DNA from: Desulfobacteraceae bacterium
Lineage (GTDB): Bacteria; Desulfobacterota; DSM-4660; Desulfatiglandales; Desulfatiglandaceae
Reading direction: 5' to 3'
Length of the DNA: 38,482 nt
Assembly (NCBI GenBank): GCA_003599015.1
Contig: QZIK01000105.1
Span: 1 to 38,482, forward strand
In this document: positions 16,214-24,302 of the stretch, one piece after another
Position numbering within the stretch: position 1 is the first letter of the stretch
Layout: each line of letters starts with the position of its first letter
Notes under the pieces: model-generated
Told to the model about the DNA's origin: nothing
The model's database searches: none
What the model saw: only the letters and a program-made list of their open reading frames with translations
Translations under genes and position numbers: made by a program

Positions 16214-18154
16214 ATGTCTCCTGAGAAGACTCAACCCACTTCGGTGGAGCGTTACCGCACCCTGGCAGGCCCGCTGAGGTGGATTTTCATTATTTTTTCC
16301 ATTGCAGGAGTAGTGGCCGCCATCTACCAGTTGTTCCATTTTGACTTCATGGGGGTTTTTGTGGGAGATGGCTATTTTTATCTTCTTATAGCCATTTTCC
16401 TTCCTCTTCTTTTTCTGATGGCACCGGCCAGGAAAAGTCTCATTCAAGGCCCTGTCCCCTGGTATGATCTGGTTCTGGCTCTCCTGGCGTTCATCGCTCC
16501 TTTCTATTTTTTTCTCAATTCCTACAGGATGGTGCAGGAAGGCTGGGAGATTGTTCCCCCCATGCGGATCTATCTTCTCGGCCTGATATTAATGATCGTC
16601 ATTCTTGAGGCGGCTCGAAGGGCAGGGGGGATTGCCTTCGCAATTATATGCCTTATTTTTGCCACCTACGGTCTTTACGCAGAGCACATGCCGGGGCTGC
16701 TCGAAGGATATGGAAGCAGCCTGAGGCGCCTGGTAGGTTTTTTTTCCATGGGGACCGAAGGGGTTACAGGCCTGCCCATGAAGGTTGTAGGGAATCTTCT
16801 CATAGGATATATGGTATTCGCCGTCGCCTTACAGGCGACAGGGGGAGGCAAGTTCTTTCTTGACCTGGCGTCTTCCCTTTTCGGGGGAATGAGAGGCGGT
16901 CCGGCAAAGATGTCTATTGCGGCAAGCGCTTTCTTTGGAAGCATAAGCGGAAGTTCCATCTCCAACGTCCTTACCACAGGCGCAATTACCATCCCCACGA
17001 TGAGGAGAATAGGTTATCCGGCCCACTTTGCCGGGGCCATCGAGGCCGCCTCATCCACGGGCGGCGTGTTGATGCCTCCCATAATGGGTGTGACCGCCTT
17101 TGTGATCGCTGAATTTCTGGCCATGCCCTACCATGAAATATGTATCGCAGCTATCATGCCGTCTCTGTGTTATTTCGGCGCTCTCTATTTCCAGGTTGAC
17201 GCGTTTGCGGCGAAAGCTGACCTGAAAGGTCTTCCCAGAGAGGAAATCCCCCCTGTAAAGAAGACCTTTAAGGAGGGCTGGAGCTATACGCTGGGAATGT
17301 TCTTCCTTGTCTGGGCACTGTTGTTCTGGCATTGGGAAATCCACGCCCCGTTCTGGGCAAGCCTGATCCTCCTTCTTGCCTGCAACTTCAGGAAGGAGAC
17401 GAGGCTCAATGGTCGGAAAATTTTATCTTTTTTTGAATCCGTGGGCAAAGTCCTGGCGGAACTTGTAGGTCTCCTTTGCGCCATAGGTATGATTATCGGC
17501 GCCTTATCGCTGACGGGAGTGGCCCATTCATTTTCTACGGAGATAATTTCCCTGGCCAAGGGAAATCTGGCCCTTCTCCTTATCCTTGGGGCAGCAACGA
17601 GCTTCGTTCTCGGAATGGGCATGACCATCACGGCATGCTATGTTTTTCTTGCACTTATTCTGGCGCCCGCGCTGGTCAACAGCGGTCTGAACCCTCTGGC
17701 TGTTCATCTTTATATCATGTACTGGGGAATGGCCTCATACATCACTCCTCCCGTAGCTTTGTCGGCATTTGTTGCAGCAGGCCTGGCAGGCGCTGATCCC
17801 ATGAGAACCGGATTCAAGGCCATGCAGCTCGGGTTCGTGAAGTATTTTGTGCCTTTTTTCTTTGTGATTAATCCTGCCATCATCCTCCAGGGGTCCTTGC
17901 AGGAGATCGTCCCGGGTGTGCTTTTAATTTTTATAACCGTGATAGGGTTAAGCTACGCCCTTGAAGGCTACATGCCCAATGTGGGGAAATTGCCTTCATG
18001 GCTGAGGGTAAGCCTGTTTTTGTGCGGAGTCTGCCTGGGCTTTCCGTGGACGAATGTCCGTCTGGCAGGCCTCTTGTTTCTTTTCATATCCGTGGTTTCA
18101 ATCCTTTATATCCGAAAGGGGAGAAAATCTTTGCACTCGGCACGGAACGAATGA
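16214..18154 (+). CDS. Fused TRAP transporter permease (DctQ and DctM parts in one chain)
   Basis: A 646-residue, very hydrophobic membrane protein of the 4TM/12TM TRAP fusion class that goes with TAXI receptors. The N-terminal part (about residues 20-160) holds a DctQ-like group of helices. The remainder is the ion-coupled DctM transport domain, with signature stretches such as AASAFFGSISGSSISNVLTTGA, TGGVLMPPIMGVTAFVIAEF and YITPPVALSAFVAAGLA. These are the paired re-entrant hairpins of the family. It imports a solute with Na+ or H+ using the receptor encoded just upstream. The crotonase gene begins 47 bases later, so uptake and metabolism are in one transcript. Confidence 0.93.
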   Translation: MSPEKTQPTSVERYRTLAGPLRWIFIIFSIAGVVAAIYQLFHFDFMGVFVGDGYFYLLIAIFLPLLFLMAPARKSLIQGPVPWYDLVLALLAFIAPFYFFLNSYRMVQEGWEIVPPMRIYLLGLILMIVILEAARRAGGIAFAIICLIFATYGLYAEHMPGLLEGYGSSLRRLVGFFSMGTEGVTGLPMKVVGNLLIGYMVFAVALQATGGGKFFLDLASSLFGGMRGGPAKMSIAASAFFGSISGSSISNVLTTGAITIPTMRRIGYPAHFAGAIEAASSTGGVLMPPIMGVTAFVIAEFLAMPYHEICIAAIMPSLCYFGALYFQVDAFAAKADLKGLPREEIPPVKKTFKEGWSYTLGMFFLVWALLFWHWEIHAPFWASLILLLACNFRKETRLNGRKILSFFESVGKVLAELVGLLCAIGMIIGALSLTGVAHSFSTEIISLAKGNLALLLILGAATSFVLGMGMTITACYVFLALILAPALVNSGLNPLAVHLYIMYWGMASYITPPVALSAFVAAGLAGADPMRTGFKAMQLGFVKYFVPFFFVINPAIILQGSLQEIVPGVLLIFITVIGLSYALEGYMPNVGKLPSWLRVSLFLCGVCLGFPWTNVRLAGLLFLFISVVSILYIRKGRKSLHSARNE

Positions 18155-18200
18155 AAGAAGAAAGAGGCACCGCATTAAGATTACAGATAATGGAGGAAGG

Positions 18201-18974
18201 ATGGAGCGAGCTGTTTTATTTGAAAAAAAAGGGAACACGGCTGTCGTGACCCTCAACAGGCCCGAGCAGAAGAATGCCATTGACTCGGCCATGCGAAAAG
18301 AACTTCTTAAGGCATGGGATTACATAGAAGAGGATAAGGGAATCTATTCAGTAATCCTGACCGGGGGAGAAAAGGTGTTCTCGGCCGGTCAGGACTTGTT
18401 TGAACTTTCCGAGTTCCGTAAAAAAGAGCCCGTGGCTGAGTTGCCTCTTAATAATCTTGAAACCTTTGGGTTGCATGTAAAAAAGCCTGTCATAGCTGCG
18501 GTCGGTGGTCCTTGCCTTGGGGCGGGCTTTTTGCTTGCCATGATCTGCAGCGATGTAAGGGTGGCAACGGACACCGCTCTGTTCGGCATGCCTGAGGTTA
18601 AGGTGGGGGTTCCGCCTTCCTTTGGGATACCTGCAATTCTGGCCAGACATTTTCCCCCAGCCATTGTCGCCGACCTGCTTCTTTTTGGAAGAAGAATAAC
18701 CGCATTGGATGCATTCAGACTTGGCTTTGTAAACAATGTGGTGCCGGTTGAGGAGATGCTTTCCACGGCTGAGAGATATGCAGGGGAGATTAATGAAATG
18801 AGCCCTCTGATTACAGGTAATATAAAAGAGGTTGTCAGGAAAGTCACCGAGGCTGACCCACTTTCCATAGCTTATTCAAATGCCATGTGCGCCCTGGGGC
18901 GGCGAAGCGAGGACTATATTGAAGGCCCCCTGGCCTTCAGGGAGAAAAGAAAACCTGTTTGGAAGGGACAATAG
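18201..18974 (+). CDS. Enoyl-CoA hydratase/isomerase family protein (crotonase fold)
   Basis: A 257-residue protein of normal crotonase length. It has VTLNRPEQKNAID, the first oxyanion-hole region EKVFSAGQDL, the second oxyanion-hole region AVGGPCLGAGF, and FGMPEVKVGVPPSFG, whose PE gives the equivalent of catalytic Glu144 of rat enoyl-CoA hydratase. At the place of the second catalytic Glu (Glu164) the sequence reads ADLLLFGRR, an Asp. It may therefore be an isomerase or a hydrolase rather than a standard hydratase. The frame is open from 18054, but ATG 18201 directly follows GGAGGAAGG and begins the family sequence. It sits between the TAXI/TRAP genes and a MatB-like ligase. Confidence 0.9.
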   Translation: MERAVLFEKKGNTAVVTLNRPEQKNAIDSAMRKELLKAWDYIEEDKGIYSVILTGGEKVFSAGQDLFELSEFRKKEPVAELPLNNLETFGLHVKKPVIAAVGGPCLGAGFLLAMICSDVRVATDTALFGMPEVKVGVPPSFGIPAILARHFPPAIVADLLLFGRRITALDAFRLGFVNNVVPVEEMLSTAERYAGEINEMSPLITGNIKEVVRKVTEADPLSIAYSNAMCALGRRSEDYIEGPLAFREKRKPVWKGQ

Positions 18975-19021
18975 GTTTTCTCGACCCGGCAGTTTTTCTT
19001 CCCGGAGATAATGAAGTTGAG

Positions 19022-19075
19022 GTTGACAAGATTAGCTTGCCTATTGACTGCTCTGTTAAAGTCCGGTAACTTGGT
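19022..19075 (+). promoter_or_regulatory. Possible internal promoter before the MatB-like ligase
   Basis: The 173-base gap between the crotonase and the next ligase contains TTGACA at about 19022 and TTGACT followed after 17 bases by TAACTT (about 19043-19071). The gap is long for this cluster, so a second start of transcription for the ligase and DctPQM genes is possible. The -10 is poor. Confidence 0.3.
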
Positions 19076-19147
19076 TGACAACAGTTATGTGACAAGCATG
19101 TAGTGCCTTGGGTTTTCCGCCAACATCTTATCGGGAAGAAAAAACTG

Positions 19148-20677
19148 ATGGATAAAATGACCCTGAGCAGATGTCTTGAACTTACTTGTTTAAAATTCCC
19201 CGGTAAAACCGCCATAACATTTTGCCGCAATGCAAAGGTTGAAACAGAAATAACCTTTGACGCCCTGGATCGGGATTCGAATCGCTTTGCCAATAAATTT
19301 AGGAGGATGGGTGTAGAAAAGGGAGACAGGGTGATCCTCTTCTTCCCTAAATCGCTCACGTTCGTGGTTGCTCATCTCGGCCTGCAGAAAATCGGCGCAA
19401 TAAGCGTACCTTTGAATACGGGCTTTAAAAAATCAGAGATGGAGTATTTTATTCGGGACTCGAATCCAAAATTGATCCTCGCAGGAAGGGAACAGGAATC
19501 CCTGATCAGACAGGCAGCAGGTGAATTAACGAGTATTGTAGTGGATACGGATAAGCCTTATCAAACAGACGCAATTTTTCTCAATGCGTCGGATGCAAAG
19601 ATTGATGATCATACGGCGCCCGATGATCCTGCTCTGATTATTTACACTTCCGGCACCACGGGAAAGCCCAAAGGAGCTGTCTTGACCCAGGGGAATCTGG
19701 TACATGACGCAAAAAACATAATAAGGATATGGGAGATCAGTGATCCCGACGTCCTTTGTCATGCCCTTCCTCTATTCCATGTTCACGGCCTTTGTTTTGC
19801 TTTGCATACATGCCTCCTGGCCGGTGCTCAGGTGATCCTGCTTGATTCCTTTTCTCCGGAGACTGTAGTGGAAATACTCTCCAAAGGACTGGAAGACCGA
19901 ACCTGCACCGTTTTTATGGCTGTCCCTTCAATGTACGCGAAGATGATGGAAATCGCGGAGGGGAAGAAACTTGATTTCAGAGGAGTTCGTTTGTGGACTT
20001 CAGGTTCGGCCCCGCTTTTGCCGAAGGATTTTGAAAGAATCAGGCAAACCTTCGGCAAAGAGCCGGTTGAGAGGGAAGGCATGTCGGAGACGGGGATGAA
20101 TTTTTCCAATCCGGTAATGGGAGTCAGAAAGCCTGGCTCCATAGGATTGCCTCTCCCGGGTCTTCAGGTAAGAATAGTCAATCCCGAAACCTTCGAAGAC
20201 CTCCCTGCGGGTGAAACCGGAGAGATATGGCTAAAGGGTCCTGCTGTCACGCCGGGATACTGGCAAAAGCATGAGGAGAACGCCAAGGCGTTCGTGGACG
20301 GATGGTTCAGGAGCGGGGATCTGGGTAGAGTTGATGAAGAGGGATATTACTATTTAACGGATCGGCTCAAGCATATAATCATCTCCGGGGGAGAGAATAT
20401 CTCTCCCAAAGAGGTTGAGGCGGTGATCAACCGTGTGGAAGGGGTAAGCGAATCTTCTGTTGTGGGTGTTCCGGACGACAAATGGGGAGAAAAGGTTGTT
20501 GCGGCGGTTGTGCCTAAAAAGGAGGCAGCCGTTTCCCGGGAAGCCATAATGTCTTATTGCAAGGAGCACTTGCACAGCTGGAAATGTCCGAAGGAGATTC
20601 GTTTTCTGGATGCCCTTCCGAGGAATGCCATGGGTAAGGTTTTGAAAAAAGAAGTTGAAAAACTTTTTTTATCTTGA
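19148..20677 (+). CDS. Malonyl-CoA synthetase-like (MatB/ACSF3-like) acyl-CoA ligase
   Basis: A 509-residue ANL ligase. The phosphate loop is IYTSGTTGKPKGAV, and the adjacent FHVHGLCFALHTCLLAG and GMSETGMNFSNP are the phrases that mark the malonyl/methylmalonyl-CoA synthetase branch. The hinge and C-terminal domain have RSGDLGRVDEEGYYYL, DRLKHIIISGGENI and the Lys region PRNAMGKVLKK. One key position is odd: the A5 motif, normally an aromatic residue followed by GMTE or GMSE, reads EREGMSETG, with Glu in place of Tyr. I chose ATG 19148 over 19103 because the family fold starts there; the ribosome site is weak. A dicarboxylate TRAP system follows 45 bases later, which would suit a malonate-like substrate, but no malonyl-CoA decarboxylase is in view. 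Confidence 0.85.
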   Translation: MDKMTLSRCLELTCLKFPGKTAITFCRNAKVETEITFDALDRDSNRFANKFRRMGVEKGDRVILFFPKSLTFVVAHLGLQKIGAISVPLNTGFKKSEMEYFIRDSNPKLILAGREQESLIRQAAGELTSIVVDTDKPYQTDAIFLNASDAKIDDHTAPDDPALIIYTSGTTGKPKGAVLTQGNLVHDAKNIIRIWEISDPDVLCHALPLFHVHGLCFALHTCLLAGAQVILLDSFSPETVVEILSKGLEDRTCTVFMAVPSMYAKMMEIAEGKKLDFRGVRLWTSGSAPLLPKDFERIRQTFGKEPVEREGMSETGMNFSNPVMGVRKPGSIGLPLPGLQVRIVNPETFEDLPAGETGEIWLKGPAVTPGYWQKHEENAKAFVDGWFRSGDLGRVDEEGYYYLTDRLKHIIISGGENISPKEVEAVINRVEGVSESSVVGVPDDKWGEKVVAAVVPKKEAAVSREAIMSYCKEHLHSWKCPKEIRFLDALPRNAMGKVLKKEVEKLFLS

Positions 20678-20722
20678 AGTAATCATATCATCTTCAACCT
20701 TAAAGATCAGAGGAGGGTCGCC

Positions 20723-21721
20723 ATGAGTAGAACACGAAACATCGCTTTGAAAGTTTTGATTGCAGGGCTGTTCCTGTCTGGAGTTCTCCTGGCACGATCA
20801 GGCGAGGCCAGGGAACTCAAGATCTCTCACCAGTTCACTGAGGCTGATGCACGAAACGCGCTGGCTGTAGAATTCGCCAAAAGAGTTGAGAAACAGACCA
20901 AGGGTGAGCTTACCTTCAAGGTTTTCCCGTCCTCAGCCCTCTTCAAAGCCGGGGCTCAATATGATGCAATGGCAAAAGGCGCCCTTGATCTTTCCATTTT
21001 TCCCCTTGCATATGCCTCAGGGAAGATACCTGAGCTCGAGATTACACTGATGCCGTGCATTATTTCTGATGTGGATCAGGGAATGGCGTGGAAGAACAAA
21101 GCAATCGGAAAGAAGGTGGCCAAAATCTGCGAGGACAAGGGGATGAAGATCCTTACCTGGCTCTGGTATGGAGGAGGGATCGGAAGTCAGAAAAAACCCG
21201 TTATCCTTCCACAGGACGCCCAGGGGTTGAAATTCAGGGCAGCGGGCAAATTTTTTGAGCACCTGCTGAATACTCAAGGGGCCTCCATCACCAGTATGGC
21301 CTCTTCAGAGATATATATGGCACTCCAGACCAAGGTCCTGGACGCCTGCATGACATCTGCGGAATCTTTTATCTCCTACCGTCTTTACGAGCAACTGGAG
21401 TATTTCAATAGCCCGGAGAACTATTCGGTATGGTACATGGGCGAGCCTCTGGTTATAAGCACCAAGACCTGGAACTCACTGACCCCCGGCCAGCAAAAAA
21501 TTGTGGAAACCGTGGGGGTGGAGCTGGAAAAGATGTCGCGGGATGATGCCGTTGCAGCAAACAAAGAGGTAAGCAAGGTTTTCAAAGAAAAGAATATCAA
21601 GGTGCACCTCATGACAAAAGACGAATGGCAGATCTGGAGGAAATTGGCAGAAAAAACTGCCTGGAAGAGGTTTGCCACTGAGGTGCCCGGGGGAAAGGAA
21701 CTCCTGGATCTCGCCAAGTAA
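20723..21721 (+). CDS. DctP-type TRAP transporter solute-binding protein
   Basis: A 332-residue periplasmic receptor with a signal peptide ending around GEA at residue 29. The family hallmarks are seen: LKISHQFTEADARNALAVEF, LTFKVFPSSALF, and the Arg in LKFRAAGKFFEHLL. That Arg is the conserved residue that forms a salt bridge with the carboxylate of the ligand in DctP proteins. Further on, IYMALQTKVLDACMTSAES is the usual dimer and ligand region. AGGAGGG precedes ATG 20723. With DctQ and DctM downstream it makes a complete tripartite importer for an organic acid. The acid cannot be named. Confidence 0.94.
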   Translation: MSRTRNIALKVLIAGLFLSGVLLARSGEARELKISHQFTEADARNALAVEFAKRVEKQTKGELTFKVFPSSALFKAGAQYDAMAKGALDLSIFPLAYASGKIPELEITLMPCIISDVDQGMAWKNKAIGKKVAKICEDKGMKILTWLWYGGGIGSQKKPVILPQDAQGLKFRAAGKFFEHLLNTQGASITSMASSEIYMALQTKVLDACMTSAESFISYRLYEQLEYFNSPENYSVWYMGEPLVISTKTWNSLTPGQQKIVETVGVELEKMSRDDAVAANKEVSKVFKEKNIKVHLMTKDEWQIWRKLAEKTAWKRFATEVPGGKELLDLAK

Positions 21722-21753
21722 CAGCATAGAACTGAGTCTGAGTTAATGGTTTT

Positions 21754-21781
21754 TCATAGGATCAGTCTCTATGATTTTTTT
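21754..21781 (+). terminator. Weak hairpin with T-run between dctP and dctQ (possible attenuator)
   Basis: TCATAG (21754-21759) pairs with CTATGA (21769-21774) around a nine-base loop, followed by seven Ts. The stem is short and AT-rich. TRAP operons need more receptor than permease, so partial termination here would make sense. The ribosome site of dctQ follows. Confidence 0.4.
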
Positions 21782-21798
21782 GAGCGAGGTGAAAGGGG

Positions 21799-22332
21799 AT
21801 GTCCGCTTCACAAAACACCATCTTACGTGTAATCCATGCTCTGACAGAGATTGCCGGATACGTAAGCGGCATTGCCATCCTGGCAGCTACTCTAATAATC
21901 GTGGAGCAGGTGCTGGTTAGATATGTGCTGAATGCGCCCACTATCTGGCAGGTAGAAACCGCTGTTTATCTGCTCATTGCAGCCACATTCCTGGGTGCCC
22001 CGTATGGACTCAAGCATAACGCCCATATCAATATAGACATACTGGTCATCATGCTTCCCCGGCGGTTTCGTGAACGGCTCGATATCGCTACCGCTTTTCT
22101 GGCGCTTTTGTTCTGCATCTTTCTGGCATGGCGAGGGTGCGTAATGTGGTGGGAGGCCTTTGAAGGGGGATGGAGATCCTCCAGCCTCCTGTCGGTTCCT
22201 CTGGTTTATCCTTATGCGCTCCTGCCCCTTGGGATGATTCTCACCTCCTTTCAGTATATCATTAAACTTGTTGATCTTGCGAGTTCAATGGGAGCGCAAA
22301 GACAGACCCTGGAAGAGAATATGAAACGGTAA
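21799..22332 (+). CDS. TRAP transporter small permease subunit (DctQ)
   Basis: A 177-residue membrane protein with four predicted helices (about 15-40, 50-70, 92-112 and 135-158). The family pattern is seen: EQVLVRYVLNAPTIWQVETA before helix two, GAPYGLKHNAHINIDIL and the C-terminal VPLVYPYALLPLG. DctQ binds the large permease and stabilises it. The start ATG 21799 follows GGTGAAAGGGG. It lies between the receptor and DctM genes of one operon. Confidence 0.93.
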   Translation: MSASQNTILRVIHALTEIAGYVSGIAILAATLIIVEQVLVRYVLNAPTIWQVETAVYLLIAATFLGAPYGLKHNAHINIDILVIMLPRRFRERLDIATAFLALLFCIFLAWRGCVMWWEAFEGGWRSSSLLSVPLVYPYALLPLGMILTSFQYIIKLVDLASSMGAQRQTLEENMKR

Positions 22333-22343
22333 GGTTATAATCA

Positions 22344-22368
22344 GGCCGGGGCCGAGCGTGTCCCGGCC
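22344..22368 (+). repeat. GC-rich inverted repeat between dctQ and dctM
   Basis: GGCCGGG (22344-22350) and CCCGGCC (22362-22368) form a seven-base-pair stem with an 11-base loop. GGGGAG, the ribosome site of dctM, follows at once. No T-run follows, so it is not a normal terminator; it may set transcript stability or dctM translation. Confidence 0.5.
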
Positions 22369-22380
22369 GGGGAGTTTTAT

Positions 22381-23706
22381 ATGGATCCACTTTGGACAGG
22401 AAGCATAGTGACCATTATCGCCGTGGTTTTCCTCTTCAGCGGAATGCCCATCGCCTTTGCCCTTGGAGCCTCATCCCTAACTGCCATGTTTCTATTCATG
22501 GACAGCTATCAGATCACCATGGTTGCGGAAACTATCTATGAGGGCGTGAACGATTTCGCTCTGCTCTCAATCCCTCTATTTATATTCATGGGGATGATTG
22601 CGGCTCTTACAAAGGCCGGAGGCGACCTTTATGAATGTTTCCACCGCTGGCTGTATAAGATTCCAGGGGGACTGGGCATAGGGAACATTGGAGCCTGCGC
22701 CATCTTTGCAGCTCTTACCGGCTCCAGCCCTGCCTGTGCCGCGGCCATCGGGACCATGGGTATTCCGGAGATGAGAAGTCGAGGATATTCCAAGAGGCTT
22801 GCCGCCGGGATCATATCGGCTGGCGGAACGCTGGGGATACTTATTCCGCCTAGCGTAACCATGATTGTCTATGGGCTGGCCACGGAGACATCCATCGGCA
22901 AGCTTTTTATCGCAGGAATATTCCCCGGCATCCTTATGACCGTCCTGTTTGCCTTATGGATCCCCTTCGCAAATATACTGGACAGGAGGAAGAAAATATC
23001 CGAGGGCGTCTCCCTTCCAAACGCTGATTTCTACAGCCTGTCGGAAAAGCTTTCCATCACCTTCAAGGTCTTTCCTTTCTTTGTTATTGTAGCCCTGGTC
23101 CTGGGTTCCCTTTATACTGGATGGGCTACTCCGAGTGAAGCGGCAGGAGTGGGGGCTTTCTTTGTGCTTATTGCGGCTATCTGCCTGTATAAGATGTACC
23201 GTCCTAAGGACGTAATGAACATTTTGATGCGCACGACCAAGGAGAGCACCATGATCATGATGATCATAGCAACATCCTTCCTGTTCGGCGCAGTCCTGAC
23301 AAACCTCTATATCGCACAGTCCCTTGCTCACAGTATTGTGGCAATGCAGGTAAATCGCTGGGTGATCATGCTTATGATCAATATACTTCTACTGGTGGCA
23401 GGATGCTTTCTCCCTCCGGTGGCTATCATTCTCATCCTCTCACCCATCCTGCATCCAATAATTACCGGACTCGGCTTTGATCCAATCTGGTTCGGAGTTC
23501 TCATGACCCTCAACCTCGAGGCAGGCTTGATCACGCCGCCAGTGGGTCTCAACCTTTATATCGTCAAGGGAGTAGCCCCGGATATTCCGTTGAGTACGGT
23601 CCTGGAGGGGGCGTTCCCGTTTATCCTGCTTCTGTTTGTGGGGATGGTTATTCTATGTTTTTTCCCTGAACTTGCCACATGGCTTCCGGCTATGATGATA
23701 GGGTGA
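22381..23706 (+). CDS. TRAP transporter large permease subunit (DctM)
   Basis: A 441-residue transporter with about 12 hydrophobic segments and the DctM signature regions: FSGMPIAFALGASS, FALLSIPLFIFMGM, LTGSSPACAAAIGTMGIPEM, AAGIISAGGTLGILIPPSVTM and LEAGLITPPVGLNLYIVKGVA. These include the two inverted re-entrant hairpins that bind Na+ and substrate. It completes the DctPQM importer. GGGGAG precedes ATG 22381, and the CMD-like gene follows after 20 bases. Confidence 0.94.
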   Translation: MDPLWTGSIVTIIAVVFLFSGMPIAFALGASSLTAMFLFMDSYQITMVAETIYEGVNDFALLSIPLFIFMGMIAALTKAGGDLYECFHRWLYKIPGGLGIGNIGACAIFAALTGSSPACAAAIGTMGIPEMRSRGYSKRLAAGIISAGGTLGILIPPSVTMIVYGLATETSIGKLFIAGIFPGILMTVLFALWIPFANILDRRKKISEGVSLPNADFYSLSEKLSITFKVFPFFVIVALVLGSLYTGWATPSEAAGVGAFFVLIAAICLYKMYRPKDVMNILMRTTKESTMIMMIIATSFLFGAVLTNLYIAQSLAHSIVAMQVNRWVIMLMINILLLVAGCFLPPVAIILILSPILHPIITGLGFDPIWFGVLMTLNLEAGLITPPVGLNLYIVKGVAPDIPLSTVLEGAFPFILLLFVGMVILCFFPELATWLPAMMIG

Positions 23707-23726
23707 TTTCTGAAAAGGAGTAAATC

Positions 23727-24053
23727 ATGGGCGACTTTTTTTATCCAAAAGATGGTAAGAAAAATTATCCGAAGTTGATGGAATTAAACAATGATCTTTT
23801 CACTTCCTTTATGGGGTTCAATCAGAAGGTCTTTGAACCAGGGCTACTGTCAACAAAGATGAAGGAACTTATAGCGGTGGGTTGCGCCCACATCACCCGC
23901 TGTCCCTACTGTATCGACGGGCATATTCAAAAGGCCAAGCAAGCCGGCGCAACCGATGAGGAGATTGCGGAAGCCATTTTCGTGGCGGTAGCCATGAACG
24001 CGGGCGCATCATTTGCCCATTCATGTATCTCCATGGAGACCATGAAAAGATAA
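23727..24053 (+). CDS. Carboxymuconolactone decarboxylase/AhpD-like protein with CxxCxxxH
   Basis: A 108-residue all-helical CMD/AhpD protein. MKELIAVGCAHITRCPYCIDGHI gives the complete redox motif CPYC with His four residues after the second Cys, and GATDEEIAEAIFVAVAMNAGASFAHS is the usual second half. AAAAGGAG precedes ATG 23727. It ends the TRAP operon just before a strong terminator. In contrast to the CMD gene at 3809 it keeps the His and may work as an alkylhydroperoxidase-like reductase or an enzyme of the local pathway. Its partner reductant is not in view. Confidence 0.88.
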   Translation: MGDFFYPKDGKKNYPKLMELNNDLFTSFMGFNQKVFEPGLLSTKMKELIAVGCAHITRCPYCIDGHIQKAKQAGATDEEIAEAIFVAVAMNAGASFAHSCISMETMKR

Positions 24054-24088
24054 CTGTCTGCACCTTGCCGGTCACTCGCCGCAGAAAA

Positions 24089-24126
24089 AAGGGATTGTGG
24101 CTTATCGCCACAATCCCTTGATTTTT
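24089..24126. terminator. Strong bidirectional terminator between the TRAP operon and tRNA-Phe
   Basis: A perfect 13-base-pair stem (24089-24101 with 24107-24119) has a five-base loop. On the plus strand it is followed by TTTTT at 24122-24126. On the minus strand an A-rich stretch at 24085-24090 gives a U-tract. It can end the TRAP-CMD transcript and the tRNA transcript. Confidence 0.85.
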
Positions 24127-24127
24127 C

Positions 24128-24203
24128 TGGTGCCGAGAGACGGAATTGAACCGCCGACACAGGGATTTTCAGTCCCCTGCTCTACCGACTGAGCTATCTC
24201 GGC
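24128..24203 (-). tRNA. tRNA-Phe (anticodon GAA), CCA encoded
   Basis: A 76-base tRNA on the minus strand. The acceptor stem is GCCGAGA with TCTCGGC. The D arm has GCTC and GAGC, the anticodon stem GGGGA and TCCCT encloses the loop CTGAAAA with anticodon GAA, and the T arm has GGCGG, TTCAATT and CCGTC. The discriminator A is followed by CCA in the DNA. All stems pair with one G-U in the T stem. Confidence 0.97.
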
Positions 24204-24215
24204 CCAAGCACTGCA

Positions 24216-24244
24216 ATCATAGCCTTTTATCTGCATGCGGTCAA
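24216..24244 (-). promoter_or_regulatory. Sigma-70 promoter of tRNA-Phe
   Basis: Read on the minus strand: TTGACC (24239-24244), a 17-base spacer, then TATGAT (24216-24221). The -10 is 12 bases before the tRNA 5' end. Spacing and match are those of a strong stable-RNA promoter. Confidence 0.75.
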
Positions 24245-24268
24245 GCCAATTTCACTGCCCTTCTTTTT

Positions 24269-24292
24269 AAAAAAAAGACCGGTTAATCGGCT
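24269..24292 (-). terminator. Weak terminator after the zinc-ribbon gene
   Basis: On the minus strand a small hairpin formed by GCCG and CGGT (one G-U pair) around ATTAAC is followed by eight Ts. It lies just after the zinc-ribbon stop and before the tRNA promoter. The stem is short, so efficiency is doubtful. Confidence 0.35.
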
Positions 24293-24302
24293 TATACTTT
24301 AC

